Positions 39,828-45,205 of a stretch of DNA of 45,205 nt are shown here, piece by piece (the first letter of the stretch is position 1; each line of letters begins with the position of its first letter). This DNA is from Neobacillus terrae (GTDB taxonomy: Bacteria; Bacillota; Bacilli; Bacillales; Cytobacillaceae). A program made the position numbers and the translations under genes. The notes under the pieces were generated by a model, which was given only the letters and a program-made list of their open reading frames with translations, was not told where the DNA came from and did not search any database. Location of the stretch: contig NZ_JAAOEO010000027.1 of NCBI RefSeq assembly GCF_011393025.1, positions 1 through 45,205 of the forward strand. The letters are read 5' to 3'.

Positions 39828-40839
39828 TATCATTCCCGGCACTGTGATAACAGGGAAATGGCATAGGAAGCAGTTTAAAGTGATAAAGGAATTGGGATCC
39901 GGTGCGAACGGAACCGTTTATCTGGCACAGCATGGAAATATGCAGATTGCTTTGAAAATGAGTCAAGATGGATTGTCGGTTACTTCTGAGGCAAATGTCT
40001 TAAAATCCTTCGCAAAGGTCCAAGGGTCCGCCCTCGGGCCTTCTTTGCTCGATGTGGATGACTGGGAAAGCAGTAAGGGGCTTTTTTCATTTTATGCGAT
40101 GGAATACATAGAAGGACCTGATTTACTTTCATATATTAAGCAAAAAGGCCGCGTATGGACAATGGTACTTATTCTCCAGCTTTTAAATGATTTAGCCATA
40201 TTGCACGAAAAGGGATGGGTTTTTGGAGACTTGAAGCCTGATAATTTAATTGTTAAGGGTCCTCCTGCCCGGATTAGATGTATCGATGTTGGCGGAACCA
40301 CTCAAATAGGAAGAGCTATAAAAGAGTTTACAGAGTTTTTTGATCGTGGTTACTGGGGACTTGGTACCAGGAAGGCTGAGCCCACTTATGATTTGTTTGC
40401 TGTAGCTATGGTATTAATTAATACAGCTTATCCAGAAAGGTTTTCCAAAACAATAGGCGAAATTGGCCAGCTCAGGGATGCAATAAGGAAAAAAACGGAG
40501 TTAACACAGATAGAGGATGTTCTATTAAAGGCACTGACAGGGAAGTTTACTTCCGCTAATGAGATGCGAAGTGAGCTTCTCCAAAAGATTTCAGGTATAG
40601 ACACAGCTTCTGCTGGACAGAGGAAGGCTACCCAGCCACAGCCTGAAGGAAGAAACACTACTCCTTCCGGATCGCCGGCTGGAATGTCACGCACAGCCCT
40701 AAAACAACAAAGGCAAAGCTCTGTAAGACAGGCAAAACCGAAAAAACAGAAGAAACGCAGGGTATGGATGGAAACCTTCTTTATTTTCCTTGCTGTTTCC
40801 TTTTTATATTTTTTCTACATATTATTTAAAGTTATTTGA
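39796..40839 (+). CDS. yabT: Forespore Ser/Thr protein kinase YabT
   Basis: Hanks-type kinase, tail-anchored by one C-terminal membrane helix (about 323-345) after a basic linker. In B. subtilis it is expressed in sporulation, activated by DNA and phosphorylates RecA. Glycine loop GSGANGTVY (34-42), K54, and catalytic loop FGDLKPDN with D145, K147 and N150 are present. The HRD arginine is a glycine and the DFG motif reads DVG (164-166), as in B. subtilis YabT. ATG 39796, ATG 39799 and GTG 39793 are all possible starts. Confidence 0.9.
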   Translation: MMNHPLKNPFNIIPGTVITGKWHRKQFKVIKELGSGANGTVYLAQHGNMQIALKMSQDGLSVTSEANVLKSFAKVQGSALGPSLLDVDDWESSKGLFSFYAMEYIEGPDLLSYIKQKGRVWTMVLILQLLNDLAILHEKGWVFGDLKPDNLIVKGPPARIRCIDVGGTTQIGRAIKEFTEFFDRGYWGLGTRKAEPTYDLFAVAMVLINTAYPERFSKTIGEIGQLRDAIRKKTELTQIEDVLLKALTGKFTSANEMRSELLQKISGIDTASAGQRKATQPQPEGRNTTPSGSPAGMSRTALKQQRQSSVRQAKPKKQKKRRVWMETFFIFLAVSFLYFFYILFKVI

Positions 40840-41010
40840 AACTTTTTTTGCTCCAATTCGTATGAAAGTAGCGAAAGTTTAATTCAACATCCAAAATCTA
40901 AGCTCAGCCTTTGAAGCTCTCCTTTTAAAAGTGGTAAGCTATTTAAAAACAAAGTACGTGTATTTATCTGTTATTACGGGTAAAGAGGTATTCCAAAAGG
41001 AAGAGTGAAG

Positions 41011-42432
41011 ATGTTAGAAACAAAAGTTGAAGCCTTTTTGAGTCACCATTCCTTTTCCCTCGAAGATAAAAAAATAGTAGTCGGAGTTTCCGGAGGTCCA
41101 GATTCCCTTGCGCTGCTCCATTACTTGTTGAGGCAAAAGGAGAAGCAGAACATTACTATTGTAGCTGCACATGTGGATCATATGTTTCGCGGAGAAGAAT
41201 CATTCGAGGATGCCATGTTTGTAAAGAGTTTTTGTGAAGAAAATGAAATACCTTTTGAGATGGCACGGATTAACATTCCGGAAATGATGGAAAGAACGGG
41301 CAAAAGCTCTCAGGTCGCTGCCAGAGAGGCCAGGTATGATTTCTTTAATGAAGTAATGGAAAGGTATGGTTTTAAATTATTGGCGCTTGCCCATCATGGG
41401 GACGATCAAATAGAAACTATGCTGATGCGGTTTACACGAGGAAGTTCCGGTAAAGCCCGAGCAGGTATCCCTTTTTTAAGACCTTTTCATAAAGGGTGTA
41501 TTTTCCGCCCCTTTTTGAGTATGACTAAAAAGGAGATAGAGGAGTATTGCAGGATAAATGATCTCGAGCCGAGACTAGACCCCAGCAATTTGAAAGAGGT
41601 TTACAGCCGCAATCGATTCCGCAAGCATGTCCTTCCATTTCTGAAGTCGGAAAACAGACAGGTTCATGAACATTTTCAGCGTCTAAGTGAAGATTTACAG
41701 ACGGATGAAAACTACCTTCAGGAATTAACGGCGGAGAAAATGAATAGAGTAATCATTAAAAGAGTTAATAGCCAAGTTTCCATTGATACTAATGTATTCC
41801 GGGATATGCCAATGCCTTTACAAAGAAGAGGTATTCAACTAATATTAAAATATCTTTACAAAAGAAGGCCCGAGTCGCTTTCCGCTATACATATTGATCA
41901 GATTTACTCCCTGATTTATAGCTCCAATCCTTCAGGGAAACTCGATCTTCCTGGCGGATTAAAAGTTGTTCGGTCCTACAGCGATTGCCTTTTTCAATTT
42001 GATTTGCAAAGCCATGATAAATACAGGCTGGAACTAACTGAACCTGGTTCTGTTTATCTGCCTGATGGCAGCAGCATAACATTAGAAATTGTCGATCATA
42101 TGTCACCATTTTTAACTGAATGTGGTGCTTTTTTTAACATAAAGAACCTGGAATGGCCAATTGTTATCCGAAACAGGGAAAATGGAGACAAGATGTCGTT
42201 AAAAGGGATGTCCGGTTCAAAGAAAGTAAAGGATATCTTTATTAACAGTAAAGTCCCCATTTCTTTAAGGGATATATGGCCGGTAATTACCAATGGCAAG
42301 GGAGAAATCCTTTGGCTCCCAGGTTTGAAAAAATCAGCGCTTGAGGGCATAAGCCAGGCAGCTGAGCACTATGTACTGCTTACTTTTAAAAGCAACTATC
42401 TTCTAGGGGGCACATGGAATGATGAAAGATGA
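41011..42432 (+). CDS. tilS: tRNA(Ile)-lysidine synthetase
   Basis: Converts C34 of the CAT-anticodon tRNA-Ile to lysidine so that it reads AUA. The ATP-pyrophosphatase loop SGGPDS is at 27-32. AHVDHMFRGEES, ALAHHGDDQIETMLMRF and SRNRFRKHVLP are family blocks. The C-terminal domain includes VIRNRENGDKM. The 473 residues match B. subtilis (472). ATG 41011 has GGAAG seven bases upstream; GTG 41005 is less likely. It overlaps hprT by 14 bases. Confidence 0.95.
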   Translation: MLETKVEAFLSHHSFSLEDKKIVVGVSGGPDSLALLHYLLRQKEKQNITIVAAHVDHMFRGEESFEDAMFVKSFCEENEIPFEMARINIPEMMERTGKSSQVAAREARYDFFNEVMERYGFKLLALAHHGDDQIETMLMRFTRGSSGKARAGIPFLRPFHKGCIFRPFLSMTKKEIEEYCRINDLEPRLDPSNLKEVYSRNRFRKHVLPFLKSENRQVHEHFQRLSEDLQTDENYLQELTAEKMNRVIIKRVNSQVSIDTNVFRDMPMPLQRRGIQLILKYLYKRRPESLSAIHIDQIYSLIYSSNPSGKLDLPGGLKVVRSYSDCLFQFDLQSHDKYRLELTEPGSVYLPDGSSITLEIVDHMSPFLTECGAFFNIKNLEWPIVIRNRENGDKMSLKGMSGSKKVKDIFINSKVPISLRDIWPVITNGKGEILWLPGLKKSALEGISQAAEHYVLLTFKSNYLLGGTWNDER

Positions 42433-42970
42433 TATTAAAGAAGTTCTGTTTAGTGAGGAGGAGCTTCAGGCAAAAATCAAAGATCTGGCTGCGCAGTTAA
42501 CAGAAGAATATAAGGACCGTTTCCCGCTTGCTGTCGGAGTATTAAAAGGTGCGATGCCTTTTATGGGTGATTTGTTAAAACGAATGGACTGTTATCTTGA
42601 AATGGATTTTATGGATGTTTCCAGCTATGGACATTCGACCGTATCATCTGGTGAGGTTAAAATTCTAAAGGATCTCGATACTTCTGTTGAAGGAAGAGAC
42701 CTGCTTATTATTGAAGATATAATTGACAGTGGCTTAACATTAAGTTATCTTGTTGATTTGTTTAAATACCGTAAAGCTAAGTCAATTAAAATTGTTACTC
42801 TGCTTGACAAGCCAACCGGCCGAAAAAGCAATATTGAAGCAGATTATGTCGGGTTTATTGTGCCGAATGAATTCGTTGTCGGCTATGGACTTGATTATAT
42901 TGAAAAATACCGAAACCTTCCATATATTGGTGTTTTAAAGCCGGAAGTGTACTCGAATAATAATGACTAA
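42419..42970 (+). CDS. hprT: Hypoxanthine phosphoribosyltransferase
   Basis: Salvages hypoxanthine and guanine to IMP and GMP with PRPP. The PRPP loop IIEDIIDSGLTL (about 99-110), the N-terminal LKGAMPFMGDL and the base-contact region VGYGLDY are intact. The 183 residues are standard, and the MMKxDI start matches B. subtilis. AGGGGG lies eight bases before the first ATG. Coupling to tilS by overlap is conserved; both proteins have been linked to ftsH expression in B. subtilis. Confidence 0.96.
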   Translation: MMKDDIKEVLFSEEELQAKIKDLAAQLTEEYKDRFPLAVGVLKGAMPFMGDLLKRMDCYLEMDFMDVSSYGHSTVSSGEVKILKDLDTSVEGRDLLIIEDIIDSGLTLSYLVDLFKYRKAKSIKIVTLLDKPTGRKSNIEADYVGFIVPNEFVVGYGLDYIEKYRNLPYIGVLKPEVYSNNND

Positions 42971-43032
42971 GCTGTTGTACTAATACTTAATTGGGATAAT
43001 TAAAGCGCCTCAGTTAAATAAGAGCCAATTTC

Positions 43033-43062
43033 TTGAATTGGAATGATTTACTATGATACTAT
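43033..43062 (+). promoter_or_regulatory. Candidate SigA promoter of ftsH
   Basis: TTGAAT, an 18-base spacer and TACTAT preceded by TGA (extended -10), 36 bases before the ftsH start. Confidence 0.6.
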
Positions 43063-43098
43063 TTAATATAGTTTGTTGACCGTGGGAGGAGGTAAGGG

Positions 43099-45087
43099 AT
43101 GAATCGGATTTTCCGTAATACCATCTTTTATTTATTGATATTCTTAGTCATAATTGGCGTGGTTAGTTTCTTTAATGGAAATAATCAGCCTACCGATAAT
43201 ATATCCTATAGCAAGTTTGTGCAGCATATTGAAAAAGGGGATGTTTCATCGGTTTCCCTTCAGCCAGAGCGTGGTGTTTACGAGGTAAGAGGCCAGCTCG
43301 AGGGCTATCCGAAGGATAAGTATTTTCTGACTTATATGCCCAATAACGAAACAATGCTTAATCGAATTGAAAAAGCAGTTCCAGATACAAAAGTTGATGT
43401 CTTGCCGGCAAAAGAAACAAGCGGCTGGGTAACCTTCTTTACATCAATCATTCCATTCGTGATTATTTTTATTCTTTTCTTCTTCCTATTAAATCAGGCG
43501 CAGGGCGGCGGCAGCCGTGTTATGAACTTTGGCAAAAGCAAAGCAAAGCTTTATAACGAAGATAAGAAAAAAGTTCGCTTCAGAGATGTAGCGGGTGCGG
43601 ATGAAGAAAAACAGGAATTGGTAGAGGTTGTAGAATTCCTGAAAGATCCACGGAAATTCGCCGAGCTCGGAGCAAGAATTCCTAAAGGGGTTCTTCTAGT
43701 AGGACCTCCAGGAACGGGTAAAACATTGCTGGCTCGTGCGGTTGCAGGAGAAGCTGGTGTACCGTTCTTCTCGATAAGTGGTTCTGATTTTGTTGAAATG
43801 TTTGTCGGTGTCGGTGCTTCCCGTGTCCGTGACCTTTTTGAAACAGCAAAAAAGAATGCTCCTTGTATCATTTTTATCGATGAAATTGACGCAGTAGGAC
43901 GTCAGCGTGGCGCAGGCCTCGGCGGCGGACATGATGAGCGTGAACAGACTTTGAACCAGCTGCTTGTAGAAATGGATGGATTTGGGGCTAATGAAGGAAT
44001 TATTATTGTCGCGGCAACAAACCGCCCAGATATCCTTGATCCCGCATTATTGCGTCCGGGACGTTTTGACAGACAAATTACAGTAGATCGTCCGGATGTA
44101 ACTGGCCGTGAAGCTGTATTAAAAGTTCATGCACGCAACAAACCGCTTGATGAATCAGTTGATTTAAAAAGCATTGCAATGCGTACTCCAGGCTTTTCTG
44201 GTGCAGATCTTGAAAATCTTCTGAACGAAGCAGCACTAGTAGCAGCAAGGCAAAATAAGAAAAAGATTGAAATTGAAGATTTGGATGAGGCAACTGACCG
44301 CGTTATAGCAGGTCCGGCTAAAAAGAGCCGCGTTATCTCCAAAAAAGAACGTAATATTGTGGCATTCCATGAAGCTGGTCATACAGTAATTGGTTTAATA
44401 CTTAATGAAGCTGATATGGTTCATAAAGTAACCATTGTTCCTCGTGGCCAGGCAGGCGGCTATGCTGTTATGCTTCCTAGGGAAGACCGCTATTTCATGA
44501 CAAAGCCTGAATTACTTGATAAAATTGTCGGCCTTCTTGGTGGTCGTGTTTCGGAAGAAATTGTGTTTGGTGAAGTAAGTACCGGTGCACATAATGACTT
44601 CCAGCGCGCAACAGGCATTGCAAGAAAAATGGTAACTGAATACGGTATGAGTGATAAGCTTGGACCGCTTCAATTCGGGCAAGCCCAGGGTCAGGTTTTC
44701 CTTGGCAGGGATATTAATAATGAGCAGAATTACTCTGATGCCATTGCTTATGAAATTGACCTTGAAATTCAGCGTATTATTAAGGAATCTTACGAAAGAG
44801 CCAAGAAGATCCTTAATGAAAATCGCGAGAAACTTGATTTAATTGCGAATACACTTCTTGATGTTGAAACACTTGATGCTGAACAAATTAATTATCTTGT
44901 GGAAAACGGTGTTTTGCCTGACAGAACATCCCCTGACTATAAAAAATCCCTTGGATTAAAAAAGTCAGATGATGTGAAGGTAAATATCACAACAAAAAAA
45001 GATGATGAAGGTCCTCAGGCAATAGGTGAGAACCGCCCGTCGGACATCCTAAATGCTGATGATTCTGATCCAAATCGAAATGTATAA
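43099..45087 (+). CDS. ftsH: ATP-dependent zinc metalloprotease FtsH
   Basis: Hexameric membrane AAA+ protease that degrades membrane and regulatory proteins, and is needed for sporulation entry in B. subtilis. Membrane helices at about 7-25 and 112-132 flank an external domain. Walker A is GPPGTGKT (202-209), Walker B is IIFIDEID, and the second region of homology has RPGRFDR. The zinc site is HEAGH (424-428). The 662 residues include a polar C-terminal tail. GGGAGGAGG precedes the ATG. A terminator follows. Confidence 0.97.
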   Translation: MNRIFRNTIFYLLIFLVIIGVVSFFNGNNQPTDNISYSKFVQHIEKGDVSSVSLQPERGVYEVRGQLEGYPKDKYFLTYMPNNETMLNRIEKAVPDTKVDVLPAKETSGWVTFFTSIIPFVIIFILFFFLLNQAQGGGSRVMNFGKSKAKLYNEDKKKVRFRDVAGADEEKQELVEVVEFLKDPRKFAELGARIPKGVLLVGPPGTGKTLLARAVAGEAGVPFFSISGSDFVEMFVGVGASRVRDLFETAKKNAPCIIFIDEIDAVGRQRGAGLGGGHDEREQTLNQLLVEMDGFGANEGIIIVAATNRPDILDPALLRPGRFDRQITVDRPDVTGREAVLKVHARNKPLDESVDLKSIAMRTPGFSGADLENLLNEAALVAARQNKKKIEIEDLDEATDRVIAGPAKKSRVISKKERNIVAFHEAGHTVIGLILNEADMVHKVTIVPRGQAGGYAVMLPREDRYFMTKPELLDKIVGLLGGRVSEEIVFGEVSTGAHNDFQRATGIARKMVTEYGMSDKLGPLQFGQAQGQVFLGRDINNEQNYSDAIAYEIDLEIQRIIKESYERAKKILNENREKLDLIANTLLDVETLDAEQINYLVENGVLPDRTSPDYKKSLGLKKSDDVKVNITTKKDDEGPQAIGENRPSDILNADDSDPNRNV

Positions 45088-45100
45088 TTGAAACCTTTAC

Positions 45101-45130
45101 AAAAAGAGCATCCAAAGGATGCTCTTTTTT
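45101..45130 (+). terminator. Intrinsic terminator after ftsH
   Basis: Perfect 13-bp stem AAAAAGAGCATCC / GGATGCTCTTTTT with loop AAA; A and T runs on both sides. Confidence 0.9.
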
Positions 45131-45135
45131 GTCGG

Positions 45136-45205
45136 TTAGGAAATTATAGATTTTCACCTTGTGGAAAACTCCGAACAAGGTTATTGTAATCCAGCTCCAG
45201 CGCCC
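45136..45205. repeat. Structured dispersed repeat, family C, copy 2 (cut by window end)
   Basis: The last 70 bases repeat positions 6174-6243 with only a few changes and small indels. Shared blocks include TTAGGAAATTATAG, CACCTTGTGGA-like sequence, and GGTTATTGTAATCCAGCTCC followed by AGCGCCC. As in the first copy, it begins just after an intrinsic terminator. The rest is beyond the window. Confidence 0.85.

Noticed and set aside
1..45205. CRISPR array, phage genes, toxin-antitoxin, secondary-metabolite or defence cluster
   Set aside because: No regularly spaced repeats and no such genes; nearly every large frame matches a core Bacillus gene in its conserved order.

Overview
The window is a stretch of conserved chromosome from a low-GC, endospore-forming member of the Bacillaceae. 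It starts at the 3' end of a 5S rRNA and runs through the block that lies near the replication origin in Bacillus subtilis. Gene content and order follow the B. subtilis csfB-tmk-metS-spoVG-mfd-spoIIE-ftsH block almost gene for gene. Sporulation genes (gin, yabG, sspF, spoVG, fin, spoVT, yabP, yabQ, spoIIE) and close protein similarity to Bacillus fix the group. A Bacillus firmus / Cytobacillus-like species is my guess, but the genus cannot be proven from sequence alone.

Layout. Positions 1-80 hold the 5S rRNA end and its terminator. Positions 422-6136 hold gin, a PLP decarboxylase (yaaO), and the tmk-darA-yaaR-holB-ricT-yabA replication and signalling run. Positions 6441-8308 hold yabB-yazA-rsmI, closed by a bidirectional terminator shared with convergent abrB (minus strand, with promoter and two Spo0A boxes). 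Positions 9166-15200 hold metG, tatD, yabE and rnmV-rsmA. Positions 15649-22986 hold yabG, veg, sspF (a short gene), ispE, purR-ridA, spoVG and glmU-prs. A gap of about 930 bases after prs holds a decayed IS1182-like element and a dispersed repeat; then come ctc, pth, fin, mfd, spoVT, yabM-yabN-rqcP, yabP-yabQ-divIC and yabR. A minus-strand tRNA-Met with its own promoter and terminator separates yabR from spoIIE-yabS-yabT-tilS-hprT-ftsH.

How the genes fit together. The block mixes translation and tRNA maintenance (metG, rsmA, rsmI, rnmV, pth, tilS, rqcP, ctc), nucleotide and wall precursor supply (tmk, prs, purR, hprT, glmU, ispE), replication and repair (holB, yabA, mfd, tatD), division (divIC) and sporulation control. 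Candidate promoters for almost every developmental sigma factor can be read here: SigH (spoVG), Spo0A-type SigA (spoIIE), SigF/G (gin, yabS), SigE (yabP), SigG (sspF, spoVT) and SigK (yabG), plus a SigB-like site before ctc and an ECF-type site pointing antisense into yabE.

I found no undescribed multi-gene system; the protein-coding content is ordinary core genome. The interest lies in the non-coding parts: three dispersed repeat families, the antisense promoter downstream of yabE, the odd start of yabE, the IS remnant before ctc and the isolated tRNA unit.
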